From the NCBI GenBank assembly GCA_942493075.1, contig OW818681.1, positions 6,076,001 to 6,140,000 of the forward strand: DNA of 64,000 nucleotides, given 5' to 3'. Numbering within the stretch: the stretch's first letter is position 1; each line of letters begins with the position of its first letter. Shown here one piece after another: positions 7,945 through 16,673 of the stretch. Position numbers and translations under genes: made by a program. Source of the stretch: JBBQYD01 sp942493075. Its GTDB lineage: Bacteria; Verrucomicrobiota; Verrucomicrobiia; Limisphaerales; UBA8199. Below the pieces are notes generated by a model that was not told the DNA's origin, made no database searches, and worked only from the letters and a program-made list of their open reading frames with translations.

Positions 7945-8532
7945 ATGAAAGCTGATGAAGCCATGGCATCTCAGGAGCCCTTCAAGAGCACGAGCATCCT
8001 GCCGGGGTTACGCTGTGAGGAAGTGCCCGGTGCGATCGCTATTCGCCTGGAGGTGACTGACTGCGGGTGGGCAGGTGGGCGGCTACTCGTTCTGCTAAGC
8101 GCATTACTGGGCTTCTTTGTTGGTGCTCTGTTTTTTTGGGAGGTAACGGCCCTCCCAGGAGGAGACCGAGTGAGTAGCGGGATATTTGCCACAGTGTTTT
8201 CTGGATGTTTCCTACTCCTTCTATGCATCTGCATTGTGAGTTTCGGACCGGAGATGCTGGTTATTACTAATGAGGAGTTTGTTTTAATGAAGCAAGTGGG
8301 GCCTTTTACTAGGAAGAAGCGCATCGAGAAGGAGTCCCTACTTGCTGTTGCTTTGGGTCAGGTGTCAACGGGAGAGGACGTTAACAGCCCCGAAACTGTG
8401 TCACTTATCTGCTTGAAGAACAAAAGAGGGAAGGCTTGGAATTGTTATGCGTTTGGATACCTGCTGGATGCCCGGTACCGCAAAGCACTGTACGAATTGC
8501 TTCTGAAAGTGATTGAGAAGGAAGTGCGATAG
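7945..8532 (+). CDS. Unknown membrane protein with two transmembrane segments
   Basis: I do not recognise the family. From ATG 7945 the product is 195 residues: a short N-terminal cytoplasmic part, two adjacent hydrophobic segments (about residues 45-68 and 80-102), and a C-terminal domain with a beta-rich look (EMLVITNEEFVLMKQ) and several Lys/Arg. This topology resembles small membrane proteins with a PH-like C-terminal domain, but that is a guess. An in-frame ATG at 7819 would add a low-quality basic leader and is less likely. Base composition is visibly more AT-rich than that of neighbouring genes. Confidence 0.55.
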   Translation: MKADEAMASQEPFKSTSILPGLRCEEVPGAIAIRLEVTDCGWAGGRLLVLLSALLGFFVGALFFWEVTALPGGDRVSSGIFATVFSGCFLLLLCICIVSFGPEMLVITNEEFVLMKQVGPFTRKKRIEKESLLAVALGQVSTGEDVNSPETVSLICLKNKRGKAWNCYAFGYLLDARYRKALYELLLKVIEKEVR

Positions 8533-8545
8533 CTCGTCTTAGAGC

Positions 8546-9055
8546 ATGAGCAACCCAAAAGAAAACGATTTGGTGGTGTCGACCTTGTTTTTAAAGTCGC
8601 AGCACTCGCTTTCACCAGAACCGCAGGAGCCTGGGCTTAAACAGAAGGTGACGCAGGGTATGAAGTCGTCATCGTTTCCCCTCATCGTAGTGCCAATGAT
8701 CTTCCTGTTGGGAGTCGCCTTAATTGACGCAGCGACCGAGAGGAGTGTCTCAACCCTCTACAAAATCAGCGTCTCGCATTGCTGCGTTGGCCTGATAGGA
8801 TGGGTGCTTGCCCTGCGGAATAAGATCGGGCCGTTGCAGTTCGCCCTGGGGGATGCCGATTCGTGGCAAAAGCTGCTCCCTTTTCTCCTCTTTGGGAGAG
8901 TGTCTAAACGGGTCAATCCCGGGGGATGCTTTGGACATTTCACGGTCCAAGCCGAAGGCCTGGCAGACAGTAGCCGGAGCGTCGCAGCGCAGCGGAGACC
9001 TCCGGTTAACTGGCGCTCTCCTCAGCACCCCGGAAACGGGGTGCCAGAACCATGA
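8546..9055 (+). CDS. Unknown membrane protein, C-terminus running into repeat DNA
   Basis: Begins 13 bp after the previous gene, so the two probably share a transcript. The 169 residues contain two hydrophobic segments (about 47-61 and 75-90). After about residue 140 the sequence becomes a string of Arg, Pro and Ser (QRRPPVNWRSPQHPGNG) that corresponds to repeat-like DNA preceding the palindrome array. The original C-terminus may therefore have been replaced by read-through into inserted repeats. No family recognised. Confidence 0.45.
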   Translation: MSNPKENDLVVSTLFLKSQHSLSPEPQEPGLKQKVTQGMKSSSFPLIVVPMIFLLGVALIDAATERSVSTLYKISVSHCCVGLIGWVLALRNKIGPLQFALGDADSWQKLLPFLLFGRVSKRVNPGGCFGHFTVQAEGLADSSRSVAAQRRPPVNWRSPQHPGNGVPEP

Positions 9056-9069
9056 GGGTTCATTCCAAA

Positions 9070-9282
9070 TACGGTTGGTAGTTTCGCGTTCTTTCTAATG
9101 TCACGCAGGTTTATCGGGTTGGCGCCAATCAGCACCAACCCGATGAACCAGGTGGAATTAAAAATGGACCGGGTGCTTTCCACAGAACAGCAAACACCTC
9201 CTTTGATAACCAATGACTTACGTGTTTGCTGGTCTGTGGTCACGATGCGATTCCTTTTAGGAGTTGGAAGCTACCAACAGTA
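9070..9282. repeat. Nested palindrome copy A, with an inserted second inverted repeat
   Basis: The outer arms are TACGGTTGGTA (9070-9080) and TACCAACAGTA (9272-9282). The core 9111-9152 keeps the GGGTTGGCGCCAATCAGC centre with one changed base in the right arm. Between core and right arm lies an additional long inverted repeat, 9180-9197 against 9222-9239 (one mismatch in 18), absent from the other copies. Confidence 0.7.
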
Positions 9283-9642
9283 CGGATTCCGATACGATCA
9301 GCATGCGTTGAATGGCCGTCTCAAAGAAGTGTGAGGCCATCGCCGCGAATCCGACATGCCTGTGGGTAATGCGCTCGGGTGTTGTGCCTTCGAGGCTGTG
9401 GCATAAGGCCCTTGTCAAACATGGTTGTGAAGTGGGTTCGTCCGCCCCGTGAGGCTTCAATGCGCCGTTACATTCACAGCATAGTGGATTCGTAAGATCA
9501 CCGACCAGGAGCTGCAAGATAAATGAAAGGCTATCGATCCCGAGTGCCCAGCATCTCCCGTGATAGAGTGAGTGGCGGGGTGCCAACTTCCCCTCCAGAT
9601 AGCAGGCTATTCACCGACAACCTGGGCCGTACGACAGCTCTT

Positions 9643-9766
9643 CCGTACTGTTGGTAGACCGTAACCAAAACAAAGAAACCCCTGGTTCATCGGGTTGGCG
9701 CCACAGAGCGCCAACCCGATGAACCAGGTAAACATACAAAGCCATGGCGTGTTACCAACAGTACGG
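9643..9766. repeat. Nested palindrome copy B
   Basis: Outer arms CCGTACTGTTGGTA (9643-9656) and TACCAACAGTACGG (9753-9766) are exact reverse complements. Inside is the core 9681-9728, in which CCTGGTTCATCGGGTTGGCG pairs with CGCCAACCCGATGAACCAGG. Confidence 0.8.
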
Positions 9767-10107
9767 ATTCCGATACGATTAGCATGCGTTGAATGGCCGT
9801 CTCAAAGAAATGTGAGGCCATCCCCGCGAATCCGACATGCCTGTGGAAAATGCGCCAGGTTGTTGTGCCTTCGAGGCTGTGGCTTAAGGCCCTTGTCAAA
9901 CATGGTTGTGAAGTGGGTTCGTCCGCCCCGTGAGGCTTCCATGCGCTGTTACATTCACAGCACCTCGCCAGCCCTGATCGCCGTTCTCGATCACAAGCCC
10001 CGCTGTCTGACCTCGATACAAACGGGAAAGGTCTAGGTTCCATGAAAACCTCAACGGACCCGGGTATTGTGATCACCGACAACCTGTGCCGCACGACGAC
10101 ACTTCAG

Positions 10108-10225
10108 TAATGTTGGTAGACCGTAATCAAAACAAAGAAACTCCTGGTTCATCGGGTTGGCGCCAATCAGCGCCAACCCGATGAACCAGGTAAACATACA
10201 AAACCATCGCGTATTACCAACAGTA
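10108..10225. repeat. Nested palindrome copy C
   Basis: Outer arms at 10108-10118 (one base changed) and 10215-10225, perfect inner core at 10143-10190 with centre CAATCA. The left spacer keeps the AACAAAGAAA motif seen in the other copies. Confidence 0.78.
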
Positions 10226-10577
10226 CGGATTCCGATGCGGCTGGCGTTAACCTGACCTTCATCCCAGACCAACGTGAGACTATCCCCTCAACTCCGGAAT
10301 GCCTGTGCGAAATGCGCTCGGTTGTTGTGCCTTCGAGGCTGTGGCATAATGCCCTTGTCCACCGTGGTTGTGAAGTGGGTTCGTCCGCCGCGTGAGGCTT
10401 CCATGCGCCGTTACATTCACAGCATCTCGCCAGCCCGGATCGCCCCTCTCGATCACAAGCCCCTTGTCTGACCTCGATACAAACGGGAAAGGTCTAGGTT
10501 CCATGAAAACCTCAACGGACTCGGGCATTGTGATCATTGTGATCACCGACAACCTGTCCCGCGCGACCGCTCTTCAG

Positions 10578-10697
10578 TACTGTTGGTAACCCGTGATCGA
10601 AACAAAGAAAACTCCTGGTTCATCGGGTTGGCGCCAATCAGCGCCAACCCGATGAACCAGGCTGGAGATAGAAAAGCGCCGCGTGTTACCAACAGTA
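10578..10697. repeat. Nested palindrome copy D, on the 3' side of the transposase gene
   Basis: Outer arms 10578-10588 and 10687-10697, inner perfect core 10614-10661. It is the copy nearest the 3' end of the minus-strand transposase gene, about 115 bp from its stop codon. Confidence 0.78.
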
Positions 10698-10813
10698 CGG
10701 ATTCCGATGCGGCGGGCGTTAGCCTGACCTTCATCCCAGAGCAACGTGAGACCACCCCCCTCAACTCCGGAATGCCTGTGGTAGATCCCCCAACGCGCGC
10801 AGGACGCCTTCAG

Positions 10814-11260
10814 TCATCTTCCACCTTCAGTATGCGGAATTCCGAATCGTTCCAACAGAGTCAGATACTCATCCCTAAAGCTTCGTTTCTTATGATGCTT
10901 CTCTTGATTCAGAATGTAACGAATCACCGTTCCGATTTGTGAATGGCCGTATGAAAAAGCTGCAAAACTCTCTTGCCACCGAAATCTTCCCAGGAACCAA
11001 CGCCGACGGGCCACAAAATCGGACGATCCAGCCTGAATAGCTTGGACCAAGTCAGAGAGAGCTTGCTCCCGGCGGAGACCGATTAGAATGTGGGAGTGGT
11101 CTGGCATGCAAAAGATCGCCAGCACTTTATGTTGGCGGGTTTGGATTATGCCAGTGATATACCGTTGAAGCTCTTCCCTCATCTCCGGACGTATCAACTG
11201 CTGCCTTCCTTCTACAGAGAGCACAACATGAATGTGGATCTGAGTATAGGTGGGAGTCAT
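10814..11260 (-). CDS. tnpA: IS200-like HUH (Y1) transposase
   Basis: Single-strand transposase of the IS200/IS605 type, related to REP-associated transposases (RAYT). The 148-residue protein starts TYTQIHIHVVLSV, has the HUH motif in MPDHSHILIG (residues about 52-61) and the catalytic-tyrosine helix in GTVIRYILNQEKHH (about 109-122), then a normal family C-terminus. Length is typical of a complete TnpA. It is flanked by nested palindromes on both sides (core starts at 10614 and 11460), the arrangement expected if the palindromes are its substrates. No accessory tnpB gene is present. Confidence 0.9.
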   Translation of the reverse strand: MTPTYTQIHIHVVLSVEGRQQLIRPEMREELQRYITGIIQTRQHKVLAIFCMPDHSHILIGLRREQALSDLVQAIQAGSSDFVARRRWFLGRFRWQESFAAFSYGHSQIGTVIRYILNQEKHHKKRSFRDEYLTLLERFGIPHTEGGR

Positions 11261-11812
11261 GGTGGATTCATAAGATCACCGACCAGGAGCTGCAGGATTA
11301 ATGAAAGGCCATCGCTCCCGGGTGCTAGGCATCTCGCGTGATAGAGTGAGTGGCAGGGTGCCAAATTCCCCTCCAGATGGCATGCTATTCACCGACAACC
11401 TGTGCCGCACGACGACATTTCATTACTGTTGGTAACCCGTAACCAAAACAAAGAAAATTCCTGGTTCATCGGGTTGGCGCCAATCAGCGCCAACCCGATG
11501 AACCAGGTAAACATACAAAACCATCGCGATTACCAACAGTACGGATTCCGCGAAGTCCGTCATTCATACCCGCACCATTGCCCGGGGCACCTGGGTCTGC
11601 CGCATGCCCTTGGTCCTGTAGTCCGTGTCTTCTGACGCGGCGCGTCCGTGTGTTCCGGTTTGGCAAATGAAATATGAAAGGCATGGCCTATCACCACGAA
11701 GTCGAATGCGGGGTCAGAACCCGTTATTTTTACTGCAAGGGCGGATTGGACTTCCATTGCACGTTACGCAGTGCCTTGACTACGTGCCCTGGTCCTCTAG
11801 AGTGGCCTCACT
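11261..11812. repeat. Repeat flank upstream of the transposase
   Basis: No gene is seen. The first part (11263-11440) repeats the segment at about 9482-9660. Palindrome copy E follows, then about 270 bp with a GGGGTCAGAACCC motif (11710-11722) and no other structure recognised until the coiled-coil gene at 11813. Confidence 0.6.
11424..11541. repeat. Nested palindrome copy E
   Basis: Outer arms 11424-11434 and 11531-11541, perfect inner core 11460-11507. With copy D it brackets the transposase gene; the distance between the two cores (846 bp) is one normal unit plus roughly the size of the gene. Confidence 0.78.
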
Positions 11813-13219
11813 ATGAAACTTCCCGGGATTAAATCTGGCTCGCATCTTTGGTCTAACGCGCACCTGGCGTTGCTTACCGCTGCTGCGCTAATCCTGGCTG
11901 GTTCCTCAGCCATAGCACAGTCCACCAATCTGGCCGAGTTGCGCGAGTTGCGTGTGCAGTGCATGGAGAGTTTCAGCACCTCGCAGTTGCGTTTGGATGA
12001 ACTCCGCGCCTTTGTCGGGCAACAGGCCGGGCGCGAACGCGCGGCTGCCACCCAGCTTTTCCAGCTTCAACAGGGCACGGCTGCCGCCAAGCGGCGTGGC
12101 GATGACCTTAAGAGGGCTTTGGCTCAATGTACGAACTCCCTTCAAACCGCACAGCGCGGAGTTGAGCAGGTCTCGGCGAGCTATCGGGCTGCTGTCGAAA
12201 CCCTACCTACCGGGGACCCCTGGGCGACGGACGGTTCTGCCGCTCTGGGCGATTTGCGCCGCGCCGCGGCTGCTGCACCTCGCGATACGTGGAAGTACAG
12301 GCGGTTCCAGCAGGCTTCCAGCATGTTTGCTGAAACCCTTCAAGAGTGGCGGACGGCACGGCGCACCATGGAGCAGGCTGCCTTTGACCTGGAACTGCGT
12401 GGTGCGCCCAGTGCTTTCAAACGGATCTCGAATCAGTTCGCATCTGTATCGGTCGAACTCAAAGCATTAGAACGTCAGTTGGCGGATCGGGAGGAAAACC
12501 TCGGCAAACTTACCGAAAAGAGCCGGGCATGGTCCGCCGCCATTCGTGAGTTGCGTGAGGGAGAGGAGACCTCGCGTGAACGCCTGGCAAAGATCCGATT
12601 TGGCTTTCACCTGGTGGACCTTAAATTTGCGGCTTGGCGTCTGGAACAATCGAGCTTGGGCGAGGAGGGCATTGAAGCGCTACCCGATGCCGTGGAAAAA
12701 TTATTGTCTTTCGAACCAGCGATGACGGCTGGAGGCATCGCCCACTCGGCTCCAGGTGCCTCGCCCATGTCGATGATGGGTTTAGATAGCATGAACGCCG
12801 CCGGCTTGCGATCAAGCGATGAGGAGGCTCAAGAGGATAAAGAGGAGGGGGACGCTGCGTTTCGTGATCTTCTGGCTCGGGTGGACCTCGCCCAGGCCCG
12901 TCTGAGCTTTCTATCCACTGTGCTGCGGAAGGAGTCGATATCAGTGCAGACGGCAGTGGGAGCCTTGGAGGCCGTGGAGGATCGCGCCACGAGATTGGCG
13001 GGCGAGGCCGCCGAGCTATCCGCCGAGCAGGAACGGCTCCGGCGCGGACTGGAGACCGAACAAGCTGCTTTGGCAAGAGGAGCGGAAACGCTCGACCTGG
13101 TAAAGAAACGCTTCGCCTCGGACTTAAAAGTAATCAACGGTCTTCTGAAAGCGTCTGAAGAGCGAACAAAGGCGTTGAGCAAAGGCCTGGAATCAGGCGC
13201 CGGTCGAAAGGGTAAATAA
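11813..13219 (+). CDS. Exported coiled-coil protein of unknown function
   Basis: 468 residues. Residues 1-36 form a signal peptide with hydrophobic LALLTAAALILAGSSAIAQ. Most of the rest is heptad-like, rich in Ala, Glu, Leu and Arg, with long predicted coiled coils around residues 40-130, 185-260 and 340-460, separated by a Gly/Ala/Met-rich linker near 300-325. This looks like a periplasmic structural or adaptor protein, but no catalytic motif or known family was recognised. It follows the repeat array and is convergent with the kinase-like gene downstream, so it appears monocistronic. Confidence 0.7.
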   Translation: MKLPGIKSGSHLWSNAHLALLTAAALILAGSSAIAQSTNLAELRELRVQCMESFSTSQLRLDELRAFVGQQAGRERAAATQLFQLQQGTAAAKRRGDDLKRALAQCTNSLQTAQRGVEQVSASYRAAVETLPTGDPWATDGSAALGDLRRAAAAAPRDTWKYRRFQQASSMFAETLQEWRTARRTMEQAAFDLELRGAPSAFKRISNQFASVSVELKALERQLADREENLGKLTEKSRAWSAAIRELREGEETSRERLAKIRFGFHLVDLKFAAWRLEQSSLGEEGIEALPDAVEKLLSFEPAMTAGGIAHSAPGASPMSMMGLDSMNAAGLRSSDEEAQEDKEEGDAAFRDLLARVDLAQARLSFLSTVLRKESISVQTAVGALEAVEDRATRLAGEAAELSAEQERLRRGLETEQAALARGAETLDLVKKRFASDLKVINGLLKASEERTKALSKGLESGAGRKGK

Positions 13220-13281
13220 CCCCGGGCCAGACCCTGCAAATGGATCGCGTTCCGGCTGGGTGTAGTCACCGTTTTGTACGA

Positions 13282-14412
13282 TTATCGGACTGACCCTTCG
13301 GCGATGAACAGTTCTTCCTCGATCAGGTTCTGCAGTGCCCGCAAACCTGCCTTTCCCTCAGTCGGTGCGATGATGCTCTGGATGTAAAGGAGGTACGCCA
13401 GCAACAACTCAAGTTCATGCCCGGTAATGCCCGTTTCTTGAGCGTAGGTGCGAAAGGCGGGCGTTGCCCAGCTTGCCTTCAATTCGTTTAGCAGGCGCTT
13501 TGCAGGTATCCGGCGGACCAGCAATCCATCCTGCACCCAGTAGTGAAACCAATCCCATGCGGGCGGGCCAACTGGTTCGCCACGCTCCCAGTCCAGAACC
13601 ACTAACCCCTCAGGACCATTGCGCACATTCCAGGAGGCAAAGTCGCCGTGGTACAAGGCGGGGCGGACCTGCTGTTCACGCAACCTGGTTCCTAGCGTGG
13701 ACAGGGCTGGATGAGACGTCATCGCGGCTTCGAGCCGACGCCATTGCGGGAGCTCCAAGAATCGCATAGGCAATCCAGGCCGGACCCACGCGGTCAGCAG
13801 GGCGCCGATCTGGCCGTTCGTCAACGTGCGATCAGGCAAAGGTCCGAAATATGGCAGCGCAAAAGCCCCCACTCGTGAGTCGTTAAGTTTTCCCAGGAGC
13901 CTTGGCAGGCCGCGCTGACTCCCTCCCCATTGTTCGAGGAAAGTGCTTTCCTGCTCCAGAAGCCTCAGTGCGTGTTCACCTATGCCGGCTTTGACAACCG
14001 CTTTGGGTGCGCCCGCTTCATCCAGCAGGAGAAAGATGAACCTCTGTCCGGCTGCATTGGGGTTCCCGGCGAGGCTGCAGAAAAGTGGGGTTGTTCCGGG
14101 GACGCAGCCGCTGATTTGGATCAGAAACTTGACTAATGGGGAGCTCGGTGAGAGCGGGACCATCGTCTCCGTTGTTCCCGGATAGAGCCCGGCACGAAAC
14201 ACCAGCCTGAGGCAAGTGCGCGCCAGGCGCGCGACCATTCGCTGTGCCGGATAGAGTTCAAGCCCGGCAGCCGCAGCGCGCGGCTGGGAGGGGAACATCA
14301 GGAACGGACGTCCTCCCTTCAGAAGCAGGCGCATGCGGAGTGGCTGCGCGGCGGTTGCACCGCTGGCAGCCGGTCCCAGAAGCTGGCTCCACATCTCGGA
14401 ATTGGACGGCAC
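13282..14412 (-). CDS. APH/choline-kinase-fold phosphotransferase
   Basis: 376-residue protein with the phosphotransferase (APH) Brenner motif HGDFASWN followed by VVLDWERGEPVGPPAWD, the catalytic Asp/Asn loop and metal-binding Asp. The N-terminal lobe (about 1-150) is less conserved but contains AVVKAGIG, a plausible ATP-anchoring lysine. Start is GTG 14412; an ATG at 14394 is an alternative. Relatives occur near polysaccharide genes or act on small alcohols, so an antibiotic-resistance role should not be assumed. It is isolated and convergent with the coiled-coil gene. Confidence 0.72.
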   Translation of the reverse strand: MPSNSEMWSQLLGPAASGATAAQPLRMRLLLKGGRPFLMFPSQPRAAAAGLELYPAQRMVARLARTCLRLVFRAGLYPGTTETMVPLSPSSPLVKFLIQISGCVPGTTPLFCSLAGNPNAAGQRFIFLLLDEAGAPKAVVKAGIGEHALRLLEQESTFLEQWGGSQRGLPRLLGKLNDSRVGAFALPYFGPLPDRTLTNGQIGALLTAWVRPGLPMRFLELPQWRRLEAAMTSHPALSTLGTRLREQQVRPALYHGDFASWNVRNGPEGLVVLDWERGEPVGPPAWDWFHYWVQDGLLVRRIPAKRLLNELKASWATPAFRTYAQETGITGHELELLLAYLLYIQSIIAPTEGKAGLRALQNLIEEELFIAEGSVR

Positions 14413-14655
14413 GGGAGGAGAATGCCATTGGCTGCCTGTGATGAAAATAAAAACAAGCCCTCCAATTCTGTGTTAATTTGCCAGCAAATCCCATGGCGCA
14501 TTAACAGAGGCGCCATGCTCCGGGGTGATTCCCGCATAAGACGCTGGGCAAGACTGCCCAGCGGGAGCCGGGGCGGGTTTTATAGGGGAATGCCTTATTT
14601 GAGGGCCCAAAACCCAGATGCATGTTAAGGAAAACCGATTACCAAAGGAGAATTA

Positions 14656-15330
14656 ATGAAAAAAGCAATCGCAATTACCGCACTCTCTGGCCTGTTAGCC
14701 GCTGGCTGTTCATCCAGTCATAGTGACCGTGGCGGCACGTACGACGATTATGACACATCGGGCGCTGCCTCAAGCAGCTCCTCATCCTCTGTTGATACCA
14801 GCATTCGACCGGCAACTGATCCTGTCCCCTCGGAGGCTGGCGGTTCCAGTTTCCCGGAGGATTCATCGAGCAGTATGTCGACGGATTCCAACCTGAATGG
14901 CAGCGGGGCGGGGAGTCCTCCCAGCGGGTCAACCACGGGTTCCGGCACGAGCGATAGCTCTTCATCATCGAGCTCCGACTCTTCCAGTGCTACGGATACA
15001 GAGGCCGCTGGAGCAGGGACCACTTCTGGTGGCGCTGGCTACGGGAAAGGCTCAAGCCTGAACTCTGATTCGGGCAGCTCGACCCTGACCAATAACTGGA
15101 ATACCCAGAGCAGCGGCGCGGCCCAGAGCCCCCAAGGCTCCTCGACTGGCAGCAACACCAACAGCAGCAGCGGATCAGCTACGGAAAACACTGACAGCAC
15201 AACCGATAGTTCAGCGGTAAGCCCTGACAGCGGTGGATCAAGCAGCGCTCTTGGTGGACCGGCAGCCGGTGCATCCGGCAGCTCGACCAATTCCACGAAT
15301 TCCGCCCTCAAGGGAAGTTCGAGTCTTTAG
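14656..15330 (+). CDS. Ser/Gly/Thr-rich lipoprotein
   Basis: 224 residues. A lipoprotein signal is clear: MKKAIAITALSGLLAAGC, with Cys18 as the lipidation site. Everything after it is low-complexity Ser, Gly, Thr, Asp and Asn with poly-Ser runs and no hydrophobic core, so it is probably an unstructured envelope-anchored chain. The ribosome binding site AAAGGAG lies seven bases before ATG 14656. A strong terminator follows. No enzymatic function can be proposed. Confidence 0.78.
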   Translation: MKKAIAITALSGLLAAGCSSSHSDRGGTYDDYDTSGAASSSSSSSVDTSIRPATDPVPSEAGGSSFPEDSSSSMSTDSNLNGSGAGSPPSGSTTGSGTSDSSSSSSSDSSSATDTEAAGAGTTSGGAGYGKGSSLNSDSGSSTLTNNWNTQSSGAAQSPQGSSTGSNTNSSSGSATENTDSTTDSSAVSPDSGGSSSALGGPAAGASGSSTNSTNSALKGSSSL

Positions 15331-15372
15331 TCTGCTGTTCGGCCGGCTTGGGCCTGCCGCAGCGTTCAACCA

Positions 15373-15403
15373 GGGGAACGGAGAGTATCCGTTCCTCTTT
15401 TTT
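15373..15403 (+). terminator. Intrinsic terminator of the lipoprotein gene
   Basis: An 8-bp stem GGAACGGA/TCCGTTCC, extended by two further pairs (15373-15382 with 15388-15397, loop GAGTA), is followed at once by six T residues. It overlaps the last codon of the convergent cheB gene. Confidence 0.82.
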
Positions 15404-15995
15404 AGTGGGCCATTTGTGCCAGGGAAATCGCAATGCGCTCTGGCGGGAGCAGGTGTTGCACGGCACCGACTCGCCACGCTTCTTTAGGCATGCCGAACAC
15501 AGCGCATGTGGATTCATCCTGGGCGAGAGTCGTAGCGCCGCACTTCTTCATGTGCGCCATTCCATCAGCACCATCCCGGCCCATGCCGGTCAGAAGCACG
15601 CCAATCAGACGGCGGGACGGCTGCGGTATGACAGACATCATCGCGACGTCTATCGAGGGACAGACAAAATTCACCTTCGGACCGGCCACGACATGAAGCC
15701 TGTGGTTGCGGGTGATCCGGGTATGGTATTCAGGAGGAGCTATGAAAACGTGGCCTTCTCTTAATTCATCTCCGTCCTTGGCCAAGCTAACCCGCATTTG
15801 CGTCTGCTTTTGCAGGGTTTTGGCAAAGGAGTCTTGAATGAACTTGGGCATGTGCTGCACGAGGAGCACGCTCGCTCGCAACGAAGGCATTTGCTGGAAC
15901 AAGGAACAGAGAACCCTAACGCCACCCGTTGAGGCGCCAATGATGATCAGCGCGCTGTTCTCAGCAGCAGGGCGGGTAGATAGGAGCTCGCTCAT
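15402..15995 (-). CDS. cheB: CheB methylesterase, catalytic domain only
   Basis: Removes methyl groups from (or deamidates) chemoreceptor glutamates during adaptation. The 197 residues cover just the catalytic domain: GASTGG with nucleophile Ser22, QHMP with His48, and GMGRDGA with Asp141. The N-terminal receiver domain that normally inhibits CheB is missing, but a separate receiver gene ends in an ATGA overlap with this start codon. Domain order receiver-then-esterase is therefore kept, split over two cistrons. The chemoreceptor gene next door is the obvious substrate. Confidence 0.93.
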   Translation of the reverse strand: MSELLSTRPAAENSALIIIGASTGGVRVLCSLFQQMPSLRASVLLVQHMPKFIQDSFAKTLQKQTQMRVSLAKDGDELREGHVFIAPPEYHTRITRNHRLHVVAGPKVNFVCPSIDVAMMSVIPQPSRRLIGVLLTGMGRDGADGMAHMKKCGATTLAQDESTCAVFGMPKEAWRVGAVQHLLPPERIAISLAQMAH

Positions 15996-16417
15996 GCAGC
16001 GCCGCCGGTAGGGTCGGAGGAGGGCCGAAGATAATCTATCGCTAACTTAGCCACTTCGAGCAACTTGCTGGCTTCGAATGGCTTAGGCATATAATCGAAG
16101 ACGTATTCTTCCAGACCCGCAGCGGCTTCCCCAGGCGTGGGACGCGTCGTCAGCATGCAGATAATGTTCCCGGCTATCAGGTTTTCCGCCACCATTTTGC
16201 GGATGGTATCCCAGCCATCGAGTGTAGGCATTTGGATGTCCATCAGGATCAGCCCGCGAAAACCCTGCCTCAAGTGCGCGAGGCATTCTTCGCCATCTGC
16301 GGCGCAGGTTACCTGGTAACCGGCCCGCTGCAACACGCGGCTGACAGCCACGTGTACGTCAGGGATGTCATCGACAACCATGACGGCTCCCGCATTTGCC
16401 TGGTTTTTCATGTCCAC
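15992..16417 (-). CDS. Single-domain response regulator (receiver partner of CheB)
   Basis: 141 residues forming one receiver domain: acidic pair in VVDDIP (Asp16-17), phosphoacceptor Asp60 in ILMDIQMP, threonine in MLTTRP and lysine in MPKPFE. There is no output domain. It overlaps cheB by ATGA and shares a sigma-28-like promoter with it. By position it may be the regulatory half of a split CheB, or act as a CheY-like protein. A role in chemotaxis is a strong inference; which of the two is not shown by sequence. Confidence 0.9.
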   Translation of the reverse strand: MDMKNQANAGAVMVVDDIPDVHVAVSRVLQRAGYQVTCAADGEECLAHLRQGFRGLILMDIQMPTLDGWDTIRKMVAENLIAGNIICMLTTRPTPGEAAAGLEEYVFDYMPKPFEASKLLEVAKLAIDYLRPSSDPTGGAA

Positions 16418-16458
16418 TTTTTCCGCGCCCCAGCAGCTAAGCTGCTCCCCTTATGCCA

Positions 16459-16485
16459 CTATCGGATGTTTTCAACGAAAGTTTA
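16459..16485 (-). promoter_or_regulatory. Sigma-28-type promoter of the receiver-cheB operon
   Basis: On the minus strand: TAAA (16485-16482), exactly 15 nt, then TCCGATAG (16466-16459). This is 4/4 and 6/8 against the FliA consensus. It lies 42 bp upstream of the receiver start codon. Confidence 0.6.
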
Positions 16486-16673
16486 GAAGATTTTGAAGAG
16501 GGCGGGCAACAGAACGCAAAGATACAACGGAAAAAGTCGGGACAGATGCGATCACGGAACGGGGGGATCTGGCAGGAAAGCGGCTCGTTTTTTCCGAGGC
16601 ATCAGTGAACGCTGGGTTTTGCGCAGTGAATGAGGGGCTCTAATCAACTTAAATATTTCTACTTAATTTGAGC

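Larger units (their letters stand above)
9056..10813. repeat. Array of about 465-bp repeat units with nested palindromes
   Basis: No convincing gene lies here. The stretch is made of diverged repeat units. Palindrome cores start at 9111, 9681, 10143 and 10614, giving spacings of 570, 462 and 471 bp. Between cores a long segment recurs almost unchanged (for example CTTCGAGGCTGTGG at about 9390, 9870 and 10335, each followed by a shared GTGAAGTGGGTTCGTCCGCC). The segment after the first copy (about 9482-9660) is also found immediately beyond the transposase gene at 11263-11440. The units thus look like internally deleted relatives of one element. Confidence 0.75.

Noticed and set aside
9100..11560. 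CRISPR array
   Set aside because: Repeats are about 465 bp apart, palindromic over 120 bp, with homologous rather than unique spacers, and no cas gene is present.
13282..14412. Aminoglycoside resistance gene
   Set aside because: The Brenner motif alone marks the wider APH/choline-kinase fold; nothing else supports antibiotic modification.
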